DNA of 64,000 nt from JANJTB01 sp032027125 (GCA_032027125.1 JAVSMQ010000001.1:594160-658159), one strand, 5' to 3'; positions 24,663-34,238 are shown, counted from the stretch's first letter. Numbers and translations are program-made. Notes: generated by a model from the letters alone, not told the origin.

Positions 24663-25922
24663 TTAACCTTCATAAGCTTTAAAGCATAATGAAGCATTAT
24701 GACCGCCGAAACCAAAAGTATTACTGATAGCGGCTCTTATTTTTTTATCAATAGATTTATTCGGTACATAAAATAAATCAAGGTCGTCATCCGGAGTTGA
24801 ATGATTGATGGTTGGAGGTATTTTTGAATTATAAATTGCAAGCGTTGTTGCAATAGCTTCAATAGCACCAGCAGCACCAAGTAAATGTCCGGTCATGGAT
24901 TTTGTCGAAGAAATGGCTAACTTGTATGCATAATCGCCAAAAACGGTTTTGATAGCCAACGTCTCATTACGGTCATTAAATGGAGTCGAAGTACCGTGAG
25001 CATTGATATAATCAATATCTTCGGGATTAAGACCTGCATCCTTTAATGCCAGTTTCATAGATCTGACAGCACCTTCTCCACCGGGAGCGGGCTGTGTAAT
25101 ATGAAACGCATCGTCAGTAAGACCAAAACCTGCAATTTCGCAATATATTTTAGCGCCTCTTTTCTTGGCGTGTTCTTCTGTTTCAAGAATCAACAAACCT
25201 GCACCTTCACCTATTACAAATCCATCTCTGTCTTTGTCAAAAGGTCTGCTGGCACCTGCAGGGTCGTCATTTCTGGTAGAAAGTGCCTTCATCGCATTAA
25301 AACCTCCAACCCCCATAGGGCATACAACTGCTTCACTTCCGCCAACAACCATCATATCTGCATCGCCTCTCTGAATAATCATAAGAGCATCAGCAATTGA
25401 ATGTGATGAAGTAGCACAAGCTGAAACTGTTGCATAATTTGGACCTTTCAAACCCCATCTGATAGCTACATGTCCGGCAGCTATATCTGAAATCAGCATT
25501 GGAACAAAGAATGGAGAAATTCTGTCGGGCTTACCGTCACGTTCATACAGGTTTTGCTGTTGATGATGGTATGTCCACATTCCTCCGATACCGGAACCAA
25601 TGATTACACCAATTCGCTCTCTGTCAAGTTCATCAAAATTAATCCCTGCATCTTCGATAGCCATACTGGCAGAAGACATAGCATATTGAGTAAACAAGTC
25701 CATTCTCTGGGCTTCTTTAAAGCCAATATGCAGCGTAGGGTCATAGTTCTTGACTTCACAAGCGAACGTAGTTTTAAATTCGGAAGCATCAAACCGTGTT
25801 ATCGGTGCGCCTCCACTTTTACCTTCTATTAACGAGGTCCAATATTCTTCTAGATTGTTACCGATTGGAGTCACTGCTCCTAAACCGGTAATGACAACCT
25901 TTGGAAAATTATATCTCGGCAT
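24663..25922 (-). CDS. fabF: Beta-ketoacyl-ACP synthase II
   Basis: Extends acyl chains in type II fatty-acid synthesis, with malonyl-ACP as donor. The 419-residue protein has the Cys-His-His triad: VSACATSSHSI (Cys), NAHGTSTPFND (His) and STKSMTGHLLGAAGAIEA (His). It opens with VVITGLGAVTPIGNN and closes with NTFGFGGHNASL. Length and motifs are typical. It follows acpP by 25 bases in the fab cluster and precedes rnc. Confidence 0.96.
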   Translation of the reverse strand: MPRYNFPKVVITGLGAVTPIGNNLEEYWTSLIEGKSGGAPITRFDASEFKTTFACEVKNYDPTLHIGFKEAQRMDLFTQYAMSSASMAIEDAGINFDELDRERIGVIIGSGIGGMWTYHHQQQNLYERDGKPDRISPFFVPMLISDIAAGHVAIRWGLKGPNYATVSACATSSHSIADALMIIQRGDADMMVVGGSEAVVCPMGVGGFNAMKALSTRNDDPAGASRPFDKDRDGFVIGEGAGLLILETEEHAKKRGAKIYCEIAGFGLTDDAFHITQPAPGGEGAVRSMKLALKDAGLNPEDIDYINAHGTSTPFNDRNETLAIKTVFGDYAYKLAISSTKSMTGHLLGAAGAIEAIATTLAIYNSKIPPTINHSTPDDDLDLFYVPNKSIDKKIRAAISNTFGFGGHNASLCFKAYEG

Positions 25923-25947
25923 ATTCTACCCGCCGTTATGTTAAAAA

Positions 25948-26181
25948 TTATTGTCGTTGATCTAAATATGAAATTACCTGTCCGACAGTCTGAATTTTTT
26001 CAGCATCGCTGTCTTCGATAGTAATATTAAACTCTTTCTCGAACTCCATAATGAGTTCTACCGTATCAAGCGAATCAGCTCCAAGGTCTTTTGTAAATGA
26101 AGCATCATCGGTGATTTGTGATTTCTCAACACCAAGTTTCTTTACGATAATATCTGTCACTCTGTTTCTGTAGTCTGACAT
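25948..26181 (-). CDS. acpP: Acyl carrier protein
   Basis: A 77-residue acidic carrier with the phosphopantetheine-attachment motif GADSLDTVELIMEFE; the Ser of DSL receives the prosthetic group. Length and the helix pattern (VEKSQITDDASFTKDLGAD, then FNITIEDSDAEKIQTVGQ) are canonical. It carries growing acyl chains for the neighbouring Fab enzymes and for PlsX. A purine-rich Shine-Dalgarno-like stretch (TTAGGAGAAATT) precedes the ATG. It lies between fabG and fabF. Confidence 0.97.
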   Translation of the reverse strand: MSDYRNRVTDIIVKKLGVEKSQITDDASFTKDLGADSLDTVELIMEFEKEFNITIEDSDAEKIQTVGQVISYLDQRQ

Positions 26182-26232
26182 AATTTCTCCTAAATCAATA
26201 ATTAAACAAAATATATAAAAACAATTTTCTTC

Positions 26233-26985
26233 TTAAATAGCCAAACCGCCGTCAACATGAAGCACCTGCCCGGTAATATAATTTGCAGCATCGCTTGCAA
26301 AGAACAATACAACTGAAGATATCTCTTCAACATTAGCAACACGTTTAAGTGGAATATTATTGACAAAAAAATCTTTCTGCTCATCTGAAAGTTTATTTGT
26401 CATATCTGTATCAACATAACCGGGAGCAATTAAATTAACTGTTATGTTGCGGGATGCAAGTTCTTTTGCCACCGATTTGGTAAGCCCTATCATTCCGGCT
26501 TTGGAAGCTGAATAATTTGCCTGCCCTGGATTGCCTATTGTACCGACAACAGAACCGATATTTATTATTCTGCCGTAACGCTGCGACATCATTGTCCGTG
26601 ATACTGCTTTAATACAATTGAATGAACCTTTAAGATTAATATCGAGTACCGTATCCCAGTCAGATTCACTCATTCTTATGAGCAGATTATCCTTTGTGAC
26701 ACCGGCATTATTAACCAGTACATCAATTCTGCCTTCTTTTTTAGATATTTCACCTACTGCATTAGTAACTGACTCAAGGTTTGAAACATCCACCTTAACA
26801 AACTCAACTCTCTGATTGATTTCAGAATCATCGGAGAAATCAAGATAATTTTCAGGTATGTTTCTTCCAAAAGCGTAAACCTTGGCGCCATTCTTAGCAA
26901 AAGCCTGTGAAATAGCTTTTCCTATGCCTCTTATGCCGCCGGTTACTATAACAATTTTATCTTTCAACTTTTTTACCTTATTCAA
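26233..26985 (-). CDS. fabG: 3-oxoacyl-ACP reductase
   Basis: NADPH-dependent reductase of fatty-acid elongation. The Rossmann turn is VTGGIRGIGKAI, NNAGVTKDNLLIRMS is the conserved NNAG strand, and the catalytic Ser-Tyr-Lys set is GSVVGTIGNPGQANYSASKAG. The C-terminus ends TGQVLHVDGGLAI as in FabG. At 250 residues the length is standard. It lies 30 bases after fabD and 51 bases before acpP, as expected in a fabD-fabG-acpP-fabF order. Confidence 0.96.
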   Translation of the reverse strand: MNKVKKLKDKIVIVTGGIRGIGKAISQAFAKNGAKVYAFGRNIPENYLDFSDDSEINQRVEFVKVDVSNLESVTNAVGEISKKEGRIDVLVNNAGVTKDNLLIRMSESDWDTVLDINLKGSFNCIKAVSRTMMSQRYGRIINIGSVVGTIGNPGQANYSASKAGMIGLTKSVAKELASRNITVNLIAPGYVDTDMTNKLSDEQKDFFVNNIPLKRVANVEEISSVVLFFASDAANYITGQVLHVDGGLAI

Positions 26986-27015
26986 AAATGCAAATTTAAT
27001 AAAAAAAAACGAAAA

Positions 27016-27939
27016 TCAGGTTAACTTTTCAACTTCTTCATATTTATCAAAGCCTGAAATTTCAATTTCGGTTAAAGTTCTTTTAACTAATCCCTGTAAT
27101 ACATTACCGGGACCTAATTCAACGAATGACGAAATTCCGTCGGTTTTCATCTGTAATAATGATTGTGCCCATTTAACAGGTGAAGTAAGCTGCAGAATCA
27201 GGGCATTTTTTATTTCAGTGGCATTTACTATCGGTTTAGCATATACATTTGAATAAACCGGCAACTTTGCATCGTGAAAATCAATTTTTTCAATAACAGA
27301 TTGAAGTTCATTTTTTGCAGGCTCCATAAGCGGAGAATGAAAAGCACCGCTGACAGGAAGTTCGGTAACAATTCTTGCTCCGGCTTCCTTGAATTTATGG
27401 GCATTATCTCTGAGAAACTGCTGAGAACCAGATATTACGATTTGTCCGGGAGAGTTATAATTAGCCGGAACAATTACATTTGGTGCGCCGGATTCGGATA
27501 ATTCACGACAAAGATTTTCCAATTTATCATCGGCAAGATTAATTACTGCAAACATCGTACCGGGCAAAATTTCTCCGGCACCGAACATCAGTTGTCCTCT
27601 CTTGCTGACAAGCATCAAGGCATCTTCAAAAGTCAAAACTCCTGCAGAATAAAGTGCGGCGTACTCGCCAACCGAATGACCGGCAACTGCATCAAACGAT
27701 ATTCTGAACTTCAGCAAATCAAATAATACAGCCGAATGAAGAAAAATTGCGGGCTGTGTATATCTGGTTTCTTTCAAAACATCAATCGGACCTTCAAAAC
27801 ATATTTTACTGAGTGGATAACCAAGTAACTCATCAGCCTGATTAATTCTCTTTTTTGCAATTTCATAATTCTCATATAAGCCGGTCATCATTCCGACATA
27901 TTGAGAACCCTGTCCTGAAAATAACATTGCTTTATTCAT
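27016..27939 (-). CDS. fabD: Malonyl-CoA:ACP transacylase
   Basis: Loads malonyl groups onto ACP. The N-terminus MLFSGQGSQYVGMM is the family opening, GHSVGEYAAL holds the nucleophilic Ser, and LPVSGAFHSPLM holds the active-site His. ELGPGNVLQGLVKR near the C-terminus is also conserved. The length of 307 residues is normal. It sits one base from the end of fabH, so the two are probably coupled. Confidence 0.95.
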   Translation of the reverse strand: MNKAMLFSGQGSQYVGMMTGLYENYEIAKKRINQADELLGYPLSKICFEGPIDVLKETRYTQPAIFLHSAVLFDLLKFRISFDAVAGHSVGEYAALYSAGVLTFEDALMLVSKRGQLMFGAGEILPGTMFAVINLADDKLENLCRELSESGAPNVIVPANYNSPGQIVISGSQQFLRDNAHKFKEAGARIVTELPVSGAFHSPLMEPAKNELQSVIEKIDFHDAKLPVYSNVYAKPIVNATEIKNALILQLTSPVKWAQSLLQMKTDGISSFVELGPGNVLQGLVKRTLTEIEISGFDKYEEVEKLT

Positions 27940-27940
27940 C

Positions 27941-28936
27941 TTACATATATCCGTTTGTATGCCATTTCAAATATATTGCTCCCCAAGTAAATCCTGCACC
28001 GAAACTTGAGAGTATCAGATTATCACCCTCTTTTACCAAGCCTTTGGAGTGCCACTCTGAAATACAGATTGGAATCGTTCCGGCGGTAGTATTACCATAT
28101 TTATCAATATTTATCATAACCTTATCTGAGCCGATGCCCATCCGATTGGCTGTAGCAGAGATAATTCTAAGATTTGCTTGATGAGGAACCAGCCAGGTAA
28201 CATCATCTGCAGTGAGATTATTTTTGTTCATAATTTCGGTAGAAACATCAGCCATTCCAACGACAGCGGCTTTGAAAACTGCCTGACCGTCCTGATAAAT
28301 AAAATGTTCTTTATTATCTACCGTTTCATGGCTTGCAGGTTTAGCACTACCACCGGCTTTCTGGTGAAGATACTGTCCGCCGTTTCCGTCAATATAAAGC
28401 AATTGGTCTAAAATGCCGTATTCAGGGTTATCTGATTTTTCTATGATGCACACACCTGCACCATCACCGAAAAGAATTGCCTGAGATCTGTCGCTGAAAT
28501 CAACAATAGAACTCATTTTATCCGAGCCGCAAAGCAGTACTTTCTTTGCTGCTCCCGAGTTTACAAGTGATGCTGCAGTAGCAAGAGCAAAAACAAATCC
28601 GGAGCAGGCAGCCGATATATCAAAACCCCAGCATCCTTTAATACCTAATTTATGCTGAACCAGTGCTGCTGTAGATGGGAAGTTATGGTCGGGTGTTACT
28701 GTTGCAACCAAAATACAATCAATTTCATTTTTATCAATTCCGCGTCTTTCTATGCACTCAATTGCCGCAGGGACAATCATATCTGATGTAGCACCTTCTT
28801 TCAGAAATCTTCTTTCAGAAATTCCTGTTCGTGACATAATCCATTCATGAGTAGTATCGAGGTAACCTGCAAAATATTCGTTTGTATAAACATCCGGAGG
28901 TAAGTAATGTGCAATTGAAGTTATTGTAGCTGACAT
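27941..28936 (-). CDS. fabH: Beta-ketoacyl-ACP synthase III
   Basis: Starts fatty-acid synthesis by condensing acyl-CoA with malonyl-ACP. The catalytic Cys is in DISAACSGFVFALA, with His in WLVPHQANLRII and Asn in NIDKYGNTTAGTIP. 'DTTHEWIMSRTGISERR' is the conserved N-terminal dimer region. At 331 residues it is a typical FabH; the primer specificity (acetyl or branched) cannot be decided from the sequence. It follows plsX by 20 bases. Confidence 0.96.
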   Translation of the reverse strand: MSATITSIAHYLPPDVYTNEYFAGYLDTTHEWIMSRTGISERRFLKEGATSDMIVPAAIECIERRGIDKNEIDCILVATVTPDHNFPSTAALVQHKLGIKGCWGFDISAACSGFVFALATAASLVNSGAAKKVLLCGSDKMSSIVDFSDRSQAILFGDGAGVCIIEKSDNPEYGILDQLLYIDGNGGQYLHQKAGGSAKPASHETVDNKEHFIYQDGQAVFKAAVVGMADVSTEIMNKNNLTADDVTWLVPHQANLRIISATANRMGIGSDKVMINIDKYGNTTAGTIPICISEWHSKGLVKEGDNLILSSFGAGFTWGAIYLKWHTNGYM

Positions 28937-28956
28937 AATATTTTTTAATATCCAAT

Positions 28957-29967
28957 TTATTTTTTTAAAGCATTTTCGATTTTTAAATTTATTTCCGCAG
29001 TAACCATGTCTCTTGCTATAAGAATCATATTTTCAAGAGCCGTCTGCGATGATTTTCCATGTCCGATGATAGAAACTCCGTTGACTCCAAGAAGTGGAAC
29101 ACCGCCGTAATTTTGATAATCCAAATTTTTTAGAATATCTTTCAAAACCGGCAGCATCAAACCAACTTTCATTTTGTTGATTACTGTTTTATCGGCATAT
29201 TCCTTAATTGATGATTTCAGGAAGCCTAAGAAACTTTCGGCAAATTTCAACACTATGTTACCGACAAATCCATCACAAACTACTACTTCGGCTTTAGCAT
29301 TGAAAATGTCCCTTCCTTCGATATTACCGACGAAATTCAGACTGCTGCCACTAAGCAAATGAAAAGTTTCTTTTACAACTTCAGTTCCTTTTATCTCTTC
29401 TTCACCGATATTCAGTAAACCGACACTTGGTTTTGCCTGACCTGTTATCTGGCTGTAATATATTGAGCCCATAACGGCAAATTCGTATAAATACCTTGCC
29501 TTAGGTTCAATTGTAGCACCTACATCAAGCACAAGTACAGGACGGTTCTTCGATGAAGGGAAAAATGAGCCTATTGTCGGACGCGACACACCATTTATTC
29601 TTCCGAGCAAAACTGTAGATATAGCCAGCATAGCACCGGTATTACCCGCAGAAACAAACGCATCTGCTTTACCGCTTTTGTGAAATTCCAAACCTTTATA
29701 AATGGATGATTCTTTTTTCGTTTTTATCGCTTCAGTAGGGTCATCATTCATTGTGATAACATCACCGGCATGGAGTATCTCAAATTGGTCAGCTTTACTG
29801 CCCAATTCAAGAAGTTCTTTTTTGATGATATTTTCATTACCTACCAAAACAAGTTCAATTGAATCTCCATATCTGGATTGAACTGCTAAGGCAGCTTTTA
29901 ATTCATAGTGAGGGGCGAAATCACCCCCCATTATATCAAAAGCTATTCTGATTTTATTAGCTGGCAT
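28957..29967 (-). CDS. plsX: Phosphate acyltransferase PlsX
   Basis: Makes acyl-phosphate from acyl-ACP for phospholipid synthesis. It has the family opening IAFDIMGGDFAPHYEL, HAGDVITMNDDPTEAI, DAFVSAGNTGAMLA, LDVGATIEPKARYLYEFA and NIGEEEIKGTEVVKE. The length of 336 residues is typical. It lies between rpmF and fabH, the classic bacterial rpmF-plsX-fabH arrangement, which links membrane lipid supply to ribosomal protein expression. Confidence 0.96.
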   Translation of the reverse strand: MPANKIRIAFDIMGGDFAPHYELKAALAVQSRYGDSIELVLVGNENIIKKELLELGSKADQFEILHAGDVITMNDDPTEAIKTKKESSIYKGLEFHKSGKADAFVSAGNTGAMLAISTVLLGRINGVSRPTIGSFFPSSKNRPVLVLDVGATIEPKARYLYEFAVMGSIYYSQITGQAKPSVGLLNIGEEEIKGTEVVKETFHLLSGSSLNFVGNIEGRDIFNAKAEVVVCDGFVGNIVLKFAESFLGFLKSSIKEYADKTVINKMKVGLMLPVLKDILKNLDYQNYGGVPLLGVNGVSIIGHGKSSQTALENMILIARDMVTAEINLKIENALKK

Positions 29968-29987
29968 AATCTTTCGAAGTTCCCGAA

Positions 29988-30164
29988 TTATAAAGCGGCA
30001 ACAACCTTTCTGCCGTTATAGTATCCACATTCCGGACAAGCGCTGTGCGACAGCTTCGTAGCTCCACACTGTGGACAGACTGAAGTCTGCATTGGAGTAG
30101 CCTTGTAGTGGGTACGTCTTTTATTTCTTCTCGATTTCGAAAACTTTCTGGTTGGATTTGGCAT
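29988..30164 (-). CDS. rpmF: 50S ribosomal protein L32
   Basis: A 58-residue ribosomal protein. It begins MPNPTRKFSKSRRNKRR, followed by THYKA and a four-cysteine zinc ribbon formed by CPQCG and CPECG, and ends GYYNGRKVVAAL. Both the length and the CxxC...CxxC pattern are standard for zinc-binding L32. It lies 22 bases after the DUF177 protein and 20 bases before plsX, the widespread yceD-rpmF-plsX order. The ATG at 30164 has an AAGGATG-like stretch upstream. Confidence 0.95.
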   Translation of the reverse strand: MPNPTRKFSKSRRNKRRTHYKATPMQTSVCPQCGATKLSHSACPECGYYNGRKVVAAL

Positions 30165-30186
30165 TTCAGTACATCCTTATGATTAA

Positions 30187-30699
30187 TCAATTAATTTTAA
30201 TATCTTTTAATTTCGACCATCTGTCATCAACAGAATTCTCTTTATAAATTCTATCACTTGTAATTTCAGGGAAAATTTCTTCAATTTCTTTATCCCTGAA
30301 TTCGGGTGCAACTCTTTTCATTGGTAGCTGAAGAGCAAGATGCTCAATAACTTCCTGAGTAATATCTATATATTTATAATCTTCTCTGATAATAATCTCT
30401 TTTTCGTTTTCACTTGTCCTGCCGGATTCAAGGAATAATTTTGTGTCGGCTTTGTAAACTAAATCAAAACCGCAGCTTATCTTTTCCTCAAAATCCCTGA
30501 GCGATCTGTCGCAAGTCATTCTTGCCATTGCTTCTGCATTGCACTTTAGATTATATCTCAAGCCGAGACGTTTGACATTCACATTAAGTACGATATCGCC
30601 GTAGAACTCCTCAAATGCACATTCTACTGTTTTTATGGGAGTTATAATATCAAACTCATACTCACCATTCGCCATACCCGATATGTCAATTTTAATCAT
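30187..30699 (-). CDS. yceD: DUF177/YceD family protein
   Basis: A 170-residue protein of the YceD/DUF177 family, which in other bacteria is linked to 23S rRNA accumulation. The diagnostic part is ARMTCDRSLRDFEEKISCGF, a C-x-R-(S/C)L motif followed by a beta strand, and KEIIIREDYKYIDITQEVIEHLALQLPMK (in part). It precedes rpmF as in many genomes, which supports the call. Start chosen at ATG 30699 (MIKIDIS); an ATG at 30717 would add six residues. The protein is soluble with no signal peptide. Confidence 0.82.
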   Translation of the reverse strand: MIKIDISGMANGEYEFDIITPIKTVECAFEEFYGDIVLNVNVKRLGLRYNLKCNAEAMARMTCDRSLRDFEEKISCGFDLVYKADTKLFLESGRTSENEKEIIIREDYKYIDITQEVIEHLALQLPMKRVAPEFRDKEIEEIFPEITSDRIYKENSVDDRWSKLKDIKIN

Positions 30700-30756
30700 C
30701 TTTTTATAAATCTGCACAAAAACAACTTACAAATTTAACTGTTTATTAAGGTTTTT

Positions 30757-30801
30757 CCAAAAAATAAAATGGAGGCAGCAATAATATATTGTTTACCCCC
30801 A
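30757..30801 (-). terminator. Probable terminator after the TPR gene
   Basis: On the minus strand GGGGGTA pairs with TGCCTCC (two G-T pairs) and inner CAATA with TATTG, spanning 30771-30800. This is followed by a T-rich run. It lies about 20 bases past the TPR stop codon. Confidence 0.55.
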
Positions 30802-30820
30802 TTTAATTCGATAGAAAAAG

Positions 30821-32539
30821 TTAATTACACTGCCCTGCATCCTCTATAGATTTCAGGTTTTTCGAGGCGCTGGAATTCTTTGGGTCAATCTTTAAAACTT
30901 TTCTGTAATTAACACATGCTTGCTTCATATTACCAAGATTATGGTATGCAATTGCAGCATATAAATAAGCATAAGGTTCATTATCGAATAATTTCGACCA
31001 TTCTTCGGCAATTTTTGCAACTTTGTTAAAATCTTTTCTGTCAAGATACATACCGGCTAATTTGCTGTATGCCTGAGCAAGTATAAAATTATATTGAGCA
31101 GTATCTGATTTTGCAATTTCTATAGTCTGTTTAAACAAACTGTCTGCACTGTCAAATTTCTGAAGACCGGCATAAGCATCAGCAAGTGAAATTCTTGAAT
31201 AAAGGAATTTCGGGTCTGATTCAATTGATTTATTCAAAGGAATAATTGCACCCTCGGGATTACCGGACTGGATATAGGATAGACCCAAATAATAATATAC
31301 TATATGCTGATACTCATCTTGACATACAGCGGCATTTATACGGTTAGTCAGAATTTTGATTGATTTGTCCCACAATCCGAGTTTTTGATAAAGAACGCCC
31401 ATTTGATTCATTATTTTGCACGATTGTGTTACATCCATTAAAACAGCTTGTTCCCAGGTATCCAAAGCGGATAAAGTATCATTCATAAATAAATAAGCCT
31501 GTCCTAATCTCTGTAAATCTATATTTGCCAAAGTAGTATCAGTACTGATTTTTTTAAACTGGGCAATTGCCTTGTCATATTGTTTAGTATCAAATAAGCA
31601 TAGAGCTGTAAGATATTCTGCCTGTTTACGAACAGTATCAATTTCGCGTGCAACTATTTCAAAATGTTTAATTGCTGAATCGCAGGCACCGATTTTTTCA
31701 AGCGATTGAGCAAGATACCACCTGCCTAATGAACCAGACGGACGTAGAATTACAAAGTTATTCAATGATTTCGCGGCATTTTCGAATTGACCGCCAAAGA
31801 ACAGAAGTCTCCCCTGTTCATAAAATGCACGGGCATTATTCGGGTCCTGCTGAGTGATTTTATTCCATTCGTCAAGTGAGCGGTTATAAAGTATGTTACG
31901 TAATTCGTCATCAGTTTCCTGATTTGCAAGTCTGAAATATGCTGTTGCAAGTTTGACGCGTGCGTCAACATTTTTTTCATCAATAGTAAGTGCTTCCTCA
32001 AAATTCATTCTTGCAAGTTCGTAAACCCGTTGTTTGAGATATAAATCGCCGAGTGCGATGAATGCATCAGGAGATTTTTTGTCAATTTCACGTGCCTGAG
32101 TGATTACAAGTTCTGCCTTATCCAGAGAATCTGTTCTCAGGTAGGCATTAGCAAGTTCGAGACGTACCTGTACATCGTTTTGATTTCTTTTTACAGCATC
32201 CAGAAATAGCTCGATTGCTTCTTTATGTTTACCGGTTAATGAAAGACTTTTACCATATTTTCTAATGGATACCAAATTTTTCTTATCGGTATTATATGCT
32301 CTTTGATATGCATTTAATGCTTCGTCGTTTCTATCCATTTCAACAAATACATCACCGGCAAGTAAAAGGATTTCCCTGTTATCGGGATTTTCTTTCACAG
32401 CATCGGGAGCGAATTTGGCAGCCGCTTCAAAATCTTTGGCAGCAACAGCCTCTTTCAACTGATTTGCAGCAGGTGACTGTGAAAATAATTCTAATCCGGA
32501 GAAGATTAGTATTGAGAGAATCATTAATTTCAATTTCAT
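30821..32539 (-). CDS. Exported tetratricopeptide-repeat protein
   Basis: A 572-residue protein with a signal peptide (MKLKLMILSILIFSGLELFS, cleaved after FSQ) followed by about 13 TPR units. Examples are DEALNAYQRAYNTDKKNL, KAELVITQAREIDKKSPDAF and MKQACVNYRKVLKIDPKN. TPRs form superhelical protein-binding scaffolds; here it is probably periplasmic or outer-membrane associated. It is the last gene of the ExbB/ExbD/TonB-PstS-like cluster, an arrangement common in Bacteroidota and Chlorobiota, and may act with the energy-transducing complex. The gap to the PstS-like gene is 28 bases. Confidence 0.85.
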   Translation of the reverse strand: MKLKLMILSILIFSGLELFSQSPAANQLKEAVAAKDFEAAAKFAPDAVKENPDNREILLLAGDVFVEMDRNDEALNAYQRAYNTDKKNLVSIRKYGKSLSLTGKHKEAIELFLDAVKRNQNDVQVRLELANAYLRTDSLDKAELVITQAREIDKKSPDAFIALGDLYLKQRVYELARMNFEEALTIDEKNVDARVKLATAYFRLANQETDDELRNILYNRSLDEWNKITQQDPNNARAFYEQGRLLFFGGQFENAAKSLNNFVILRPSGSLGRWYLAQSLEKIGACDSAIKHFEIVAREIDTVRKQAEYLTALCLFDTKQYDKAIAQFKKISTDTTLANIDLQRLGQAYLFMNDTLSALDTWEQAVLMDVTQSCKIMNQMGVLYQKLGLWDKSIKILTNRINAAVCQDEYQHIVYYYLGLSYIQSGNPEGAIIPLNKSIESDPKFLYSRISLADAYAGLQKFDSADSLFKQTIEIAKSDTAQYNFILAQAYSKLAGMYLDRKDFNKVAKIAEEWSKLFDNEPYAYLYAAIAYHNLGNMKQACVNYRKVLKIDPKNSSASKNLKSIEDAGQCN

Positions 32540-32567
32540 TTAATTTACCTTATAAATTAGATTATTA

Positions 32568-33497
32568 TTATTCTTTTGTTAATTTGAATCTTGCATATTC
32601 GGGTACAATACCCATATCTTTCAAATATTTTTGAACTACTGCTTCTTTCGACATGAATGACGCAAACCAAAATGGTTTATTCATCCTGTCATCTTTGAGG
32701 AAAACTCTTATCTTGTTTATATATGGGTACTTACCCTGAACAATAAATCCCTGATGAACGGTCTGGGGAAAAACTCTGTTTCCTTTGTCGTTAATAAAGC
32801 CGATTTCCAATGCTTTTAGTTCAGGATTGCCGTATATCTGTGACAAATAGCCTATACCGATTGCACTTGAATTACTTAATATATATTTCTGAACTGAGTC
32901 GCAGGTATTAAAAGTCCGGAAATACTTATTCAGCAATTTATCCTTAAGGACCAATTTCTGAACATTTGCAAATTCCGATGAATTTGTAGAATTACATACA
33001 AATTCCGGTTCATTCAAAAGCTGCGGGAATAAATCCTTTAAATTTTCTTTATTTGACAGAACATTAACAAGCTGCTCGTGGTTCAGAGTATCAAGCGGGA
33101 AATTTTTATTTACATAAAATACCAACGCATCGCTTGCTGCAATCATTTCGTGACGTTTAACATCATAAGCTTTCATCAAAGAATCTTCGTCAGTCAGGAA
33201 CGACCGGGCAGTTATTACTGCTTCTGATTCACCTGACAAAAGAAGAGCCATTGCTTTTCTTGAATGTACAATTTCAACTTTAAGCTGGATTTTCGGATAT
33301 GCAGTCTGATAAAGTTTAAAGGCGGAATCAAGCAGCTTATATAACGATTCCTCACAATGAACAGTAAGAGTGCCTGAATTTATTGACTCGTATTTTTCAC
33401 CCTGAAAATCTTCTCTGTCGGCGTTACATGACCAGAGAAGAGCCAGTCCTAATGCAAAATAAATCAAATTCTTCAATATATTTTGTTTAGTATTCAT
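32568..33497 (-). CDS. PstS-like substrate-binding lipoprotein
   Basis: A 309-residue lipoprotein (signal ending LLWSC) in the phosphate-binding-protein-like (PBP_like_2/PstS) group. The mature part starts SGTLTVHCEESLYKLLDSAF and has the GESEAVITARSFLTDEDSL and DALVFYVNKNFPLDTL segments of PstS, then SAIGIGYLSQIYG and a C-terminal lobe with QGFIVQGKYPYI. No pst transporter genes are nearby. It sits between a mini-TonB and the TPR protein in the TonB cluster, so it may bind a ligand for that system or serve structurally. Its start overlaps the mini-TonB stop region by 11 bases. Confidence 0.82.
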   Translation of the reverse strand: MNTKQNILKNLIYFALGLALLWSCNADREDFQGEKYESINSGTLTVHCEESLYKLLDSAFKLYQTAYPKIQLKVEIVHSRKAMALLLSGESEAVITARSFLTDEDSLMKAYDVKRHEMIAASDALVFYVNKNFPLDTLNHEQLVNVLSNKENLKDLFPQLLNEPEFVCNSTNSSEFANVQKLVLKDKLLNKYFRTFNTCDSVQKYILSNSSAIGIGYLSQIYGNPELKALEIGFINDKGNRVFPQTVHQGFIVQGKYPYINKIRVFLKDDRMNKPFWFASFMSKEAVVQKYLKDMGIVPEYARFKLTKE

Positions 33498-33930
33498 TTT
33501 TTTTATCTTTGTTTTTTATTCTAAATGTAATTGGTATTGACACCCAGCAGATAATGGGTTTGCTTTTAAAAATAGCAGGAGAAAACTTTCCATACTTTTT
33601 TACAGCATCAACAGCGGCATCATTTAGAATAATATTATCAGAATCTTCAATTACAATTTTCCTGACATTTCCGGTTGAATCAACCAATATTCTTACGATT
33701 ACACGTCCTTCAATTTCTGCTTTGAGAGCCAAATCCGGATATACTACTAATTTTTGAAGTTTAGCCAAATCCACTTTCGGGTCTTGTTCTACTTCAATAA
33801 ATTCATCAATTTCCGGAGATGCTGATTCCTGACTTTGAACTTCAGAAAAAGAACACACCAAAACAAACAATATTGACAATATCATTGTTAGTTTTTGAAA
33901 CATCAAAAAATTAGTTTTCATCTTCGTCAT
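33487..33930 (-). CDS. Exported TonB C-terminal-domain protein (mini-TonB)
   Basis: A 147-residue protein with a cleavable-looking signal (LTMILSILFVLVCSFSEVQS) and a TonB C-terminal domain: VVYPDLALKAEIEGRVIVRI, NDAAVDAVKKYGKF and ICWVSIPITFRI. It closely matches the C-terminal 100 residues of the full TonB at 34579-35373 (both share DLAKLQK, NDAA and CWVSIPITFR). It lacks the membrane anchor and proline-rich linker, so it cannot be an ordinary TonB. Likely a tandem duplicate acting in the periplasm. ATG at 33930 or 33921. It overlaps the neighbouring small membrane protein by 20 bases. Confidence 0.85.
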   Translation of the reverse strand: MTKMKTNFLMFQKLTMILSILFVLVCSFSEVQSQESASPEIDEFIEVEQDPKVDLAKLQKLVVYPDLALKAEIEGRVIVRILVDSTGNVRKIVIEDSDNIILNDAAVDAVKKYGKFSPAIFKSKPIICWVSIPITFRIKNKDKKNEY

Positions 33931-34114
33931 CCATCAAATTGTATCTTTTTTCCTGCATATAATATATAGTAAGACGATATATACCGAAAAGTATAAACAC
34001 AATACCGAAAACAATTCTCATCTGGATGTCAATTTGTTTCAAAATAACACCCGAAACTATCAGCACGCCAAGGATAACGATTAAACTTCGTATCGAATAA
34101 TTCAGTATTCTCAT
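33911..34114 (-). CDS. Small membrane protein of unknown function
   Basis: Counting from ATG 34114, a 67-residue protein with two membrane helices (SIRSLIVILGVLIVSGVIL and MRIVFGIVFILFGIYRLTIY) and an acidic tail, DDEDEN. The open frame reaches upstream to a GTG at 34246, but that part begins inside a palindromic repeat and adds a third, unconserved hydrophobic stretch, so the ATG is preferred. It is not recognised as a known family. It lies downstream of TonB across an RNA-like hairpin region and overlaps mini-TonB by 20 bases, suggesting it belongs to the same cluster. Confidence 0.6.
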   Translation of the reverse strand: MRILNYSIRSLIVILGVLIVSGVILKQIDIQMRIVFGIVFILFGIYRLTIYYMQEKRYNLMDDEDEN

Positions 34115-34238
34115 CAACACTACAGTTACCTTTTTAAAATATCCATTAAAGCAAACAACCGGCAGAAACAAAACCTGAAGAAAAAAACTGTAAATCCAGA
34201 ACTCCTGATTCACATAAAAACTCTCATTCGCGAAATTA